From Quercus robur (lineage: Eukaryota; Streptophyta; Magnoliopsida; Fagales; Fagaceae), in assembly GCF_932294415.1 (NCBI RefSeq), contig NC_065544.1, positions 17,459,351 through 17,523,350 on the forward strand: DNA of 64,000 nucleotides. Reading direction: 5' to 3'. Shown in pieces: positions 1 to 11,100 of this stretch; position 1 is the first letter of the stretch, and each line of letters begins with the position of its first letter. The translations under genes and the position numbers were made by a program. Below the pieces are notes generated by a model. That model saw only the letters and a list, made by a program, of their open reading frames with translations, did no database searches and was not told the origin of the DNA.

Positions 1-239
1 GCCCTTCATAGACCTTTTTTTTGTGCTAATTAATTAATTACCTCTATATAGAATGCAAATTAGATAAGCTTACTAACTCACCTAATACGTGTAAAAGAAT
101 AGTTCACAAAAGTCATTCTCTCTTATCTAGAATTATATGCTCTTATGTGGTTTTCCCACAAATTGAAATGTCAAATCCCTACATGTCGGTGGACAAAGCC
201 ATGCACAAAAGGACATATTGAGCAAGTGGGAGATGACAG
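1..239 (+). repeat. Left arm of a long-range inverted repeat
   Basis: Bases 2-239 match the reverse complement of 59140-59378 almost base for base; I see only a handful of differences. The sharp end at 239/240 (after gagatgacag) has its partner break at 59139/59140. Homology may continue to the left of the window. The segment belongs to the same diverged repeat family as the monomer of the 6.4-23 kb array; compare cacaaattgaaa and tgcacaaaaggaca. No ORF of interest lies in it. Confidence 0.9.
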
Positions 240-614
240 CTGGTACATGTGCAATTTCACATTCAGAATAAATATTTTTCTCCCATTATTATAAATAAAA
301 AATAAAAATCTAAGAAAGTTCATGTCAAGATGATCAATTTGATTTCCAAGTGTTAGTAATTGAGTCAGTTTGACCCAACTCATAGCGTATGGTCCATTGA
401 TTACTTGATAAGTGAATTTAAATTTGAGTTGCAATCTAAACTAATCTTGATATGAGTTGTCAAGATAACATGGTGGAGTTGGATTTTCAAATGGATATTA
501 GAATTGATTAAATGTAATTGTGCTTATTTTTTAATATGTGATAAGATGACGTTACATGTTTGGATTGGAGGGTATAAGATTTTAGTTTTACACGACATTC
601 TTATAGAATTTAAA
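240..614. other. No gene seen
   Basis: AT-rich sequence. The 87-codon minus-strand frame that spans it has no recognisable domain. It separates two copies of the local repeat family. Confidence 0.6.
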
Positions 615-1340
615 ATCTTTAAACATTAGCATGAATGAAAGAGCTATGCGCTTATATGCACTAATATTCATAAGTTATAACTGAGGCACATACTTAGAAC
701 CTCCCTGCATGGATTTTTTTTTTTCCTCTAATTAATTACCTTCCCACAATATTTCCTTTCAGATTATCAAGTTGTATTTTCCTCCCACTCAGAACCCGTC
801 AAACTCAAGCTCTGCCTCAATATTAATATTGGAAAAGAAAGGAAAACTATAACCTAATTTTCATCTAGTAATCTCAGAACAATTGTATCAAGTTAACAAC
901 AAAAATAAATGGTAATAATATTCTTATGAGTTTCAATCTCTCTTTAATTTCTTTTTCTTTTTAAAAAAAAAAAACAAAAATTTAGTTATTTTCTCTCTCT
1001 TGAAATCTTTTTCATCCACCTTAATAGGTATCTTGCATTAACCATAGCATGGTCCATAACTATAAAGCTTTATAACGATATTTTTCTGACATTTTAGAAT
1101 TATGTGAGCATATGTAACTTATCACAATAAAATTGTGGTCGATATGGAACTTGGAAGATTTTTTCTCACAAATTGAAAGGTCATGGCCCTATATGTGTAC
1201 ATAGACAAAAACTCATGCACAAAAGGACAGATGGCCTCCAAATTAAGTAAATTAGAGATGACAGGTATGTACACTTCCACAGGTGACTCTCACATCATTT
1301 TGGGGTTATAGATAAGGAGTAGTTGGCTTAAGCCTTTAAT
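615..1340 (+). repeat. Ancestral unit of the local repeat family (no LTR segment)
   Basis: From about 823 to 1322 this closely matches the non-LTR part of the 768-bp array monomers: it runs from tattggaaaagaaaggaaaa, past the landmark catccacc at 1013, to cattttggggttatagataa. It lacks the ~250-bp copia LTR segment found in array monomers. Where the monomers carry that segment, this copy continues into unrelated sequence (atggatgcctcttgtcc). It is therefore the best in-window model of the sequence from which the array arose. Confidence 0.85.
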
Positions 1341-1615
1341 GGATGCCTCTTGTCCTTCAAACTCTAGCATGAAGGAAAAAGCTTGTGCGCTTATATGTAC
1401 TTATATTTACAACCGAGGTTTGTACTTATAAATAATTGGAACCTTGCTCCTTGTTGCATGGACAATTTTTTAACGATAACGATACAGTTGTATTTTCTGA
1501 CTTTCCTGAAGCATGTGAGCAAAACTTATGGCAATAAAATTGTGATCGATATGGAACAAGGAAGAGAATTTTAAAAAATTTAAAAGCAAAATGAACAAAC
1601 ATATATTAGGACTTT
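1341..1615 (+). repeat. Second partial ancestral repeat unit
   Basis: The segment starting near gcatgaaggaaaaagc (about 1368) repeats the start of the preceding unit (gcatgaatgaaagagc at 628). It ends near aatgaacaaacatata, like the copy at 33300-33480. The ~740-bp spacing of the two starts shows that the old family was itself loosely tandem. Confidence 0.7.
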
Positions 1616-1665
1616 TTTGATTGTCTCTCTCTCTCCCTTTCTTTTCATTTACGTTAGTCGTGTCT

Positions 1666-1841
1666 ATGGCACCTAAACGTAAGTCTACTCCATCCCAGAA
1701 CACTCTTCGTTCTGGGGCATCTTTGTCTTTTAATCCTACTCCTTCATATATTCGTTTCCGTGATGAGGATGCTCGTAAGGCCTTCTCGGAGAACTTTTCT
1801 CGACGAGGCATTCATTCTGAACGCTGAGTCATTTTGGCGGA
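1666..1841 (+). pseudogene. 5' fragment of a retroelement-associated plant ORF
   Basis: The frame begins MAPKRKSTPSQ and continues through RSGAS, IRFRDEDARKAF and RRGIHSER before a TGA at 1825-1827. I recognise this as the N-terminus of an abundant retroelement ORF in woody dicots, usually annotated only as a putative plant transposon protein; its function is not known to me. The frame continues a few codons past the stop and is then cut at 1842, where an unrelated LTR begins. Only ~54 codons remain. The TGA sits where a Gln codon is expected, consistent with C-to-T decay. Confidence 0.6.
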
Positions 1842-2599
1842 TGTGAGAGACCGCGCCCCCGGCCCACTTTTTTTTAGGTTGTTGGACCAAACCCTCGTGA
1901 ATGGGTGGAGTCGTGTTATTGCCTCTCAAAATGGAGGTTCGACTAGTTATATTTTCCCCTTTAGATTAAGGGTTTTACAATGGAGTCGCCACTTATTTAA
2001 TTATTGGAAAAATAAGAAAACCATAATTGAAAAATTCCTCATTTTATTAATTTGAAATTGAATTTACATTGATCCTTGGAAAATTACACGGCTTGGTCTT
2101 AGATACAATCTAAGATAAAGTATATTGCTTTGTTTCCTAGTTACAATCTAGAAATTGAAAATTACATGGATAAGCATTTGATCTACTAACCCTTGATCTA
2201 AGCTCGGAGGCTATGTTACAAGGTGGGAAGGTGTTAAGCACCTACCTTGCCCGGTAAAACCGGTCATCTAGACTATAGTGGCCAATATTCATATCACATC
2301 ATCCAATATGATATCAATCAATTTGCATGTTGAATTTAAAGTGCGTGCATGTGATGACCCTAATTCAATTTTAAGCATTGCATTTGGATTGAAAAATAAA
2401 TTCTAGTGAATGTGTGTGTATGGTGATATCCTAGATTCAAAGATTTGAAAGAATTATGAAATAAACATGTTTTTCATATTTTTGATATGGATTTAGGATC
2501 AAAACTAGTGTTTATGTATAAACATGTGATGAACAACCAAGAACATGTGAAGAACACATAAGAAAATTTAAGAGCATTCAAATATATTCAAGAGAATTT
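1842..2599 (+). mobile_element. Partial LTR of the large non-coding LTR family
   Basis: This begins tgtgagagaccgc and matches the first ~750 bp of the 1.9-kb LTRs at 39911 and 46763, including the segments acaatggagtcgccacttat and aagctcggaggctatgtta. It stops near agagaatt at 2598, just before another LTR begins at 2610. It is inserted in the ORF fragment ending at 1841. With no right end, its target duplication cannot be tested. Confidence 0.85.
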
Positions 2600-2609
2600 A
2601 AATAATTAC

Positions 2610-3082
2610 TGACGAAGCTTGAGTTCGTTAGTCAAAGTAGGCAGATGGAACCAACCTTCGGTCTGTGTGAATGTATCCTCAGAGATGGTCACCGGTGTGG
2701 TGCCTACCATGACGCCTCTGATACCAAAGTTAGAATAGGAAAATGCTCTATGAGATGAAATAGATAAGTAAGATAATAATAAGTGTTTTTCAGAGTGTGT
2801 ATGTACCTTCTGTTGACAGTATGGGGGATTTATATATGTGGCTTTGGTTGCTAGCTGTTGTGGTCGTTAATGCCTTTCTTAGTGACGCCTCCTGCCTAAT
2901 AATGGGGCTTTTAATAGGTTCCCAACAGTCTATCTGGCTGGTTTTGTAACTGCCCAAGTCATCGATTGATTATATTGAATGATTTCCCTATCTTTGTCAA
3001 TGGTGACTGGTTTCTTCGTCGTTCAGGACGACTTCGTCATGAGTGTTGGCTTCGTCTAGGAGACGTAATCTCGTCATTCCCA
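2610..3082 (-). mobile_element. LTR of Ty3-type fragment A
   Basis: Read on the minus strand this starts TGGGAATGACGAG, just after a purine-rich tract (cctgggggcaacta), and ends AGCTTCGTCA. It is a TG...CA unit of ~473 bp. A distinctive block (caccacaccggtgacca) is shared with the LTR at 32052-32498 (caccacaccgatgacca), as is a block near its start. The purine tract on the element-sense side marks it as a 3' LTR, so the element runs on the minus strand. The borders are inferred from TG/CA and homology. Confidence 0.65.
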
Positions 3083-3571
3083 TTAGTTGCCCCCAGGTTC
3101 TGTGGTCGTTTATGATGTGTCATGAGGACCATAGAAGACGAAAAGTTTTCCTGAGCTGCCTATGACTCTTGGGGTTCTGCTTCGAATTTAATGTATAGTG
3201 GCGGCGCTACACGCAATGTGGCCACGTGGCGCGTGCTGATCGATGGAGTTAATGGCATGATCCTTGGGTTTCCCGCTATTTTTCAGTTTCCTTGGGTCTT
3301 GGTTTCAAAACTTTCCTTTCCTTCACTTTAATCATTTACTCTGAGTTTTATTTTTCCCGTTTATTCCTACGACCGTTCCGACCCTACTCCGGCGACATTT
3401 TTCTAATTTTTTTGGATTCAATTGTTTATTCTTCAAGGTACGTTCCTCTTTTCCTCCTCTTCTATTCTCTTTTCCTTCACAACCTATTATGAGTTCCTGA
3501 TTTTTCTTTGCCCTTTGTTTTGTTGTGGTTGTGTTTGTTTTTTGGGTTTTTAGGATTTTATTCCCCTTTTC

Positions 3572-5750
3572 ATGGTCAGTTCCTCTAAGGTTAGGGTAGC
3601 TTGCCCCTTGGTCTCTTTCTTTTTTGCTCGCTTAGGGGCGGCTTTAGGTGTTTCTGGTGACTTTTTTCCTTTGGTTAGGGATTTTTTTTTAAGGTTATGG
3701 GTTGAGTGTGGTTTTAGGGGAGCTATCTCCAATATTAGGCCAATCACTTGCTTGGTTTAAGGGTGAAGTGAAGAGGATGTCGGAGGTGAGATCTAGTGAA
3801 CTTGAAACTGGGTTGTCATCTAGCGATGTCCCAGTGGAGGGTGATACGGCCATCTCTACCCCTCGTTCAGTTAGGGCTTTCTACGCCCTCAAGGAGGCGT
3901 GCGGGCTGGATGCTGATACTGTAGCTAGGTTTAAGGATAGATTTCAATTTCCTGAACGGGTTCGTGTTCGTTGGCCCAGTAGTAAGGATCAGGCATGCCA
4001 TTTCTTCCCTGGTGAGGTATGTTTCTACGAGGCTACTCTCACTTGTGGGCTTAGGCTTCCCGTCCATCCGTTGGTGATGGAGCTTTTAGATTATTTTGGC
4101 ATTGCTCCCGAGCAGCTTATGCCCAATTCATGGAGGATAGTGATCAACTGTATGGAAATATGGTTGGTCGCTAACGAGGATATGATCAAGGTGAGTGAGC
4201 TCGTCTACCTTTACCGTTTAAAAGAGTCAAAAGAATATGGATATTATGAGTTAGTACCTTGGGCGAGGAGGATTAGGATCGTCAAGGGTTTACCCTCGTC
4301 ATTTAGGTATTGAAAGTCTCGTTTCTTTTTCGTGTCAGGTGACGATTTTGAAACCCCTTCTAGCGAGGCTTGGGGTGATATCCCAAGGTTGCTCCGTCGG
4401 TGGGGAACCCCGAACTTAGGTGCGTCAATGTTTCTCCTCGTTTGTTAATTTTCATTTTGCTTATGTGTCCGTCTCTAACTCTTGCAGTTATCTCTTTGGC
4501 AGTTAAGAGACGTCCTAAGTTAAAGTGCAAATACCAAGATCGTGTTGAAAAGGCGATAGAGTACGCCAGGACGATTGAAAGTTGCGAGGACCTTGTAGAT
4601 CCACGGATGCTAGCATTCTATTGCTTAGGCCCGGACCCATCTCCCTACGTCTTGCGCAACATCGACATCAAGGGAAAAAATAGTAAGTATTGACTTCGTC
4701 AGTGTTAACCTCCTTTTTTTTTTTTTAAGTGTTTCCTTCTTGCAGAGATGACGACTAAGTTCAACAAGGACATGTATGCCAAGATGAGGTCTAAGAAGGA
4801 CGAGCCTTTGTCCAATATCGGGAAGAAGGGAGTGTGCGTGACTGGGAAAGGCCAGTCCGCTACTCCAGTTGTTTCGGTTACTCCAGTCATCTTCGGTGCT
4901 GAGACCGTGAGGACGATCTCTCCAGCCGTTTCGGTTGAAGAGATTCCCACTCCTTCGTCAAAGAGGCAGCGAATATCAGGCAAGGAGAAGGAGAAGGCTG
5001 ATTCTCATTCATCCACTGTATAGGGAGATCAAGGTCTAGCTGTGGACAGGGCACACGGAGTTGTTACGGTCGAGGACTTAAAGGTTTTTGCCGACATGCC
5101 TTTCAATGTGGTCGCAAATCAACAAGTCCACAAGCTCATCTAGGTAATCTGCCCGTGTGCTTTTGGTATTTATCCGTCTTTTACTAACGACTTAACCTTT
5201 CCTTTCAGGTGTTGGGGGAGAGTCTCCACATTGCTTCTAAGTACCTCACTCAGGAGGCCAATGTGGCATCACTAACGTCCAAAATGGAGGCCCTGGACAA
5301 GGAGAATTCTACAATGAAGAAAAAGCTCATTGATTCCATGCACGAGGTCAATACCTTGAAGGAAAGTACTAAGACTTTGTCCGACAATCTTCGTGCTGAG
5401 CGTTAGTTGACCTTGGAGAAGGACGAATAGCTTCTGGCAGCCAAGGAAAAGCTCAAGACTATTGCAGCAAGGTCCGTCAAGGCTTTCCAGTAGACTGATG
5501 AGTACAACACTGTGCTCTTCAATTGGTACTTCAAAGGCTTTGAGCTTTTAAGGCGGTATCTCATCAAGCATCCCACAAGAGTTGATTTGCAAAACTTGGA
5601 TCTTGAGGTGGTGGACCAGGAGATGGCGACTGACGAGGCTTCCTAATCTTTTGTTCTTGAAGATGATGTCCCTGACAAGACTATTGCAGACGATGCTGAT
5701 GCTGCCAGGAATGGTGCTCCTATAGGTGATGACGCTGTCGCTGGCCCCTG
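3572..5750 (+). pseudogene. Antisense ORF of Ty3 fragment A, intron-containing, broken
   Basis: Reading begins MVSSSKVRVACPLVSFFFAR, shifts frame near 3710-3720, and continues through MSEVRSSELE, RFKDRFQFPE and SWRIVINCMEIW to a TGA at 4311-4313. There the related copy at 29.5-31.6 kb has Trp. Three introns with GT-AG borders follow: about 4420-4502, 4683-4745 (donor gtaagt) and 5144-5208 (branch-point-like tactaac, acceptor ttcag). The last exon is a Lys/Glu-rich likely coiled coil (about 5209-5480), then a conserved FKGFELLRRYLIKHP-type block and an acidic tail. In-frame stops at 5404, 5428, 5491 and 5644 break it. The family is usually annotated as a putative plant transposon protein, and I do not know its function. 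The exon borders agree with the second copy, so they are probably real. Confidence 0.7.
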
Positions 5751-5754
5751 AATC

Positions 5755-6430
5755 TTCATACTTATGGAAATTTCTTCTTTTCTTTTGTTAGCCTGTCATG
5801 TTTTCGGCTTTTTTGTAAATCTAATTTTAGAACAATTTAATCTGTCCCGAGAACAATTTTTTGTGTTGCCCAGTGTTTATGGGTTTTTTGGGTATAACAA
5901 CAATGGTAATTTGCCCTTGGTTTTTGGGCTTTTAATTGAATTTGCAACATACTTACTTGTTCGTCAAATGCTTGTGCTGTTTTACATTCGTCCATATCTT
6001 GTACTTAGCATAAATTTCTTGGCTGTGACCTCTCCATTCGTCAATGATTTGCTACTTACTCACAATCCTTCAAAGGGGCTTGGATACAACCTGAGTTTTG
6101 TTTTGATTTATTGCAAGGTTCTTGTCCCTTTTGTTTTGTTGCGTGGATTCGTCGGTAACCTGCATCCAACACGCGGGATCTTGTCACTTGCGCCTACTAA
6201 AGGATTGTGCCTGCGTCAGTGGCTTGCACCCGTCACGGCGGAATCTTGTTACTTGACTTATACCCATTCAAGGGCTGTTTGTTACGTTTATGGCTTTGTC
6301 AGTGGCTTAAATCCTTCAAAGCGGAATCTTGTCACTTAGCCTTTCGACTTACACTCTTTGTAGGGATTTTGTCATGTTTTTGGCTTCATTAGTAACTTAC
6401 ATCCGCCGAGGCGGAATCTTGTTACTTAAA
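5755..6430. repeat. Degenerate direct repeats next to the antisense ORF
   Basis: After the ORF the sequence carries several imperfect repeats of the pattern cagtggct...gcggaatcttgt(c/t)actt near 6160, 6225, 6310 and 6415, spaced roughly 70-110 bp apart. Tat-lineage Ty3 elements often carry tandem repeats in this zone. The 191-codon frame that runs across it (5764-6339) is Leu/Phe/Val-rich without a domain, and I do not regard it as a gene. Confidence 0.5.
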
Positions 6431-8152
6431 ATCACCTGGTGAGGTTTTTGCCGTATTGGTTTTCCTCATTCATAATCTCAGAACAACTGTATCAAGTTAA
6501 CAACAAAAATAAACGGGCAATAATATTCTTATGAGTTTCAATCTCTCCTTAATTTCTTCTTCTTTTACAACAAAAAAACAAAAATTTAGTCATTTTCTCT
6601 CTCTTGAAATATTTTTCATCCACCTTAATAGGTATCTTGCATTAACTACAGCATGGTCCACAACTATAAAGCTTTATAACGATATTTACCTAACATTTTA
6701 GAATTATGTGAGCATATGTAACTTATCGCAATAAAATTGTGGTCGATATGGAACTTGGAAGATTTTTTCTCACAAATTGAAAGGTCATGGCCCTATATGT
6801 GTACATAGACAAAAACACATGCACAAAAGGACAGATGGCCTCCCAAATTAAGTAAATCAAAGATGACAAGTATGTACACTTCCACAGGTGACTCTCACAG
6901 CATTTTGGGGGTGTAGATAAGGAGCAGTTGGCTTAAGCCTTTACTTGTAACCGCTTGTTGTGATAATAGTGGAATTTTGGTAGTGGTGACCTTAAAATCA
7001 CCTGGTATGGTTTTTGCCGTGTTGGTTTTCCTCATTCATAAATAAATCACCATGTCAATTTATTTTCCGCTACACTTAGTTTAATTGGTGATTTCTTTGT
7101 GCTACCACGCGTTTGCATATTAATTTGACTAATTAATAAACCTGGCTAATTAATCAATTAATTCATCACAAGGAGTCAATACGTTTTTGGCCAATCAAAT
7201 ATTGGAAAAGAAAGGAAAACTATAACCTAATTTTCATCTAGTAATCTCAGAACAACTGTATCAAGTTAACGACAAAAATAAATGGCAATAATATTCTTAT
7301 GAGTTTCAATCTCTCCTTAATTTCTTTTTCTTTTAAAACAAAAAAACAAAAATTTAGTCATTTTCTCTCACTTGAAATCTTTTTCATCCACCTTAATAGG
7401 CATCATGCATTAACCACAGCATGGTCCACAACTATAAAGCTTTATAACAATATTTACCTAACATTTTAGAATTATGTGAGCATACGTAACTTATCGCAAT
7501 AAAATTGTGGTCGATATGGAACTTGGAAGATTTTTTCTCACAAATTGAAAGGTCATGGCCCTATATGTGTACATAGACAAAAACCCATGCACAAAAAGAC
7601 AGATGGCCTCCCAAATTAAGTAAATCAGAGATGACAAGAATGTACACTTCCACAGGTGACTCTCACAGCATTTTGGGGGTGTAGATAAGGAGCAGTTGGC
7701 TTAACCCTTTACTTGTAACCACTTGTTGTGATAATAGTGGAATTTCGGGAGTAGTGACCTTAAAATCACTTAGTGCGGTTTTTGCCGTATTGGTTTTCCT
7801 CATTCGTAAACAAATCACCGTGTCAATTCATTTTCCGCTGCACTTAGTTTAACTGGAAATTTGTTTGTGTTACCACGCGTTTGTATATTAATTTGATTAA
7901 TTAATAAACTTGGCTAATTAATCAATTAATTCATCACAAGGAGTCAATACGTTTTTGGCCTATCAAATATTGGAAAAGAAAGGAAAACTATAACCTAATT
8001 TTCATCTAGTAATCTCAAAACAACTGTATTAAGTTAAATACAAAAATAAATGGCAATAATATTCTTATGAGTTTCAATCTCTCCTTAATTTCCTGTTCTT
8101 TTAAAACAAAAAAACAAAAAATTAGTCATTTTCTCTCTCTTGAACTCTTATT

Positions 8153-11100
8153 CATCCACCTTAATAGGTACCTGTATTAACCATAGCATGGTCCACAACT
8201 ATAAAGCTTTATAACAATATTTACCTAACATTTTAGAATTATGTGAGGATATGTAACTTATCGCAATAAAATTGTGGTCGATATGGAACTTGGAAGATTT
8301 TTTCTCACAAATTGAAACGACATGGCCCTATATGTGTACATAGAAAAAAACCAATGCACAAAAGGACATATGGCCTCCCAAATTAAGTAAATCAGAGATG
8401 ACAAGTATGTACACTTCCACAGGTGACTCTCACAGCATTTTGGGGGTGTAGATAAGGAGCAGTTGGCCTAAGCCTTTACTTGTAACCGCTTGCTGTGATA
8501 GTAGTGGAATTTTGGTAGTGGTGACCTTAAAATCACCTGGTGGGGTTTTTGCCGTGTTAGTTTTCCTCATTCATAAACAAATCACCGTGTCAATTTATTT
8601 TCCGCTGCACTTAGTTTAATTGGTGATTTTCTTGTGCTACCACACGTTTGCATATTAATTTGATTAATTAATAAACTTGGCTAATTAATGAATTAATTCA
8701 TCACAAGGAGTCAATACGTTTTTGGCCTATCAAATATTGGAAAAGAAAGGAAAACTATAACCTAATTTTCATCTAGTAATCTCAAAACAACCGTATCAAG
8801 TTAACGACAAAAATAAATGGCAATAATATTCTTATCAGTTTCAATCTCTCCTTAATTTCTTTTTCTTTTAAAACAAAAAAAAAAAAAAAATTAGTCATTT
8901 TCTCTCTCTTGAAATCTTTTTCATCCACCATAATAGGTATCTTCATTAACCACAACATGGTTCACAACTATAAAGCTTTGCAACGATATTTACCTAACAT
9001 TTTAGAATTATGTGAGCATATGTAACTTATCGCAATAAAATTGTGGTTGATATGGAACCTGGATGATTTTTTCTCACAAATTGAAAGGTCATGGCCCTAT
9101 ATGTGTACATAGACAAAAACCCATGCACAAAAGGACAGATGGCATCCCAAATTAAGTAAATCAGAGATGACAAGTATGTGCACATCCACATGTGACCCTC
9201 ACAGCATTTTGGGGGTGTAAATAAGGAGCAGTTGGCTTAAGCCTTAATTGTAACTGCTTGTTGTGATAATAGTGGAATTTCGGGAGTACTGACCTTAAAA
9301 TCACTTGGTGGGGATTTTGCCAAGTTGGTTTTCCTCATTCGTAAACAAATTACCGTGTCAATTCATTTTCCGCTGCACTTAGTTTAATTGATAATTTGTT
9401 TGTGCCACCACGCGTTTGTATATTAATTCAATTAATTAATAAACTTGGCTAATTAATCAATTAATTCATCACAAGGAGTCAATACGTTTTTGGCCTATCA
9501 AATATTGGAAAAGAAAGGAAAACTATAACCTAATTTTCAGCTAGTAATCTCAGAACAACTGTATCAAGTTAACGACAAAAATAAATGGCAATAATATTCT
9601 TAAGAGTTTCAATCTCTCCTTAATTTCTTTTTCTTTTAAAAAAAAAATTTAGTCATTTTCTCTCTCTTGAAATCTTTTTCATCCACCTTAATAGGTATCC
9701 TGCATTAACCACAGCATGGTCCACCACTATAAAGCTTTATAACGATATTTATCTAACATTTTAGAATTATGTAAGCATATGTAACTTATCTCAATAAAAT
9801 TGTGGACGATATGGAACTTGGAAGATTTTTTCTCACAAATTGAAAGGTCATGGCCCTATATTTGCACATAGACAAAAACCCATGCACAAAAGGACAGATG
9901 GCCTCCTAAATTAAGTAAATCAGAGATGAAAAGTATGTACACTTCCACAGGTGACTCTCACAGCATTTTGGGGGTGTAGATAAGGAGCAGTTGGCATAAG
10001 CCTTTACTTGTAGCTGCTTATTGTGATAATAGTGGAATTTTGGTAGTGGTGACCTTAAAATCACCTAGTGGGGTTTTTGCCGTGTTGGTTTTTTTCATTC
10101 GTAAACAAATCACCATGTCAATTTATTTTCTGCTGCACTTAGTTTAATTGGTGATTTGTTTGTGCTACCACGCGTTTGCATATTAATTTGATTAATTAAT
10201 AAACTTGGCTAATTAATCAATTAATTCATCACAAGGAGTCAATAAATTTTTGGCTATCAAATATTGGAAAAGAAAGGAAAACAATAACCTAATTTTCATC
10301 TAGTAATCTAAGAACAACTGCATCAAGTTAACGACAAAAATAAATGGCAATAATATTCTTATGAGTTTCAATCTCTCCTTAATTTCTTTTTCTTTTAAAA
10401 CAAAATTTTAGTCATTTTCTCTCTCTTGAAATCTTTTTCATCCACCTTAATAGGTCTCCTGCACTAACCACACTATGGTCTACAACTATAAAGCTTTATA
10501 AGGATATTTATCTAACATTTTAGAATTATGTGAGCATATGTAACTTATCGCAATAAAATTGTGGTTGATATGGAACCTGGAAGATTTTTTCTCACAAATT
10601 GAAAGGTCATGGCCCTATATGTGTACATAGACAAAAACCCATGCACAAAAGGACAGATGGCCTCCCAAATTAAGTAAATCAGAGATGACAAGTATGTGCA
10701 CTTCCAGAGGTGACCCTCACAGCATTTTGGGGGTGTAAATAAGGACCAGTTGGCTTAAGCCTTTACTTGTAACCATTTGTTGTGATAATAGTGGAATTTC
10801 GGGAGTACTGACCTTAAAATCACTTGGTGGGGTTTTTGCCAAGTTGGTTTTCCTCATTCGTAAACAAATAACCGTATCAATTCATTTTCCGCTGCACTTA
10901 GTTTAATTGGTAATTTGTTTGTGCTACCACGCTTTTGTATATTAATTCAATTAATTAATAAACTTGGCTAATTAATCAATTAATTCCTCACAAGGAGTCA
11001 ATACATTTTTGGCCTATTAAATATTGGAAAAAAAAGGAAAAGTATAACCTAATTTTCATCTAGTAATCGTAGAACAACTGTATCAAGTTAACGACAAAAA

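Larger units (their letters stand above)
3083..6430 (-). mobile_element. Ty3-type retrotransposon fragment A, 3' part
   Basis: The internal sequence next to the LTR at 2610-3082 carries an intron-containing ORF on the plus strand, i.e. antisense to the element. This arrangement (ORF antisense between pol and the 3' LTR) is known from Tat-lineage Ty3 elements such as Retand and RIRE2. No gag, RT or integrase is present. The fragment ends abruptly at the tandem array at about 6431. A related fragment with the same organisation lies at 29505-32498. Confidence 0.6.

Noticed and set aside
5764..6339. 191-codon hydrophobic ORF
   Set aside because: It lies across the degenerate repeats of a Ty3 fragment with skewed Leu/Phe/Val composition and no recognisable family.
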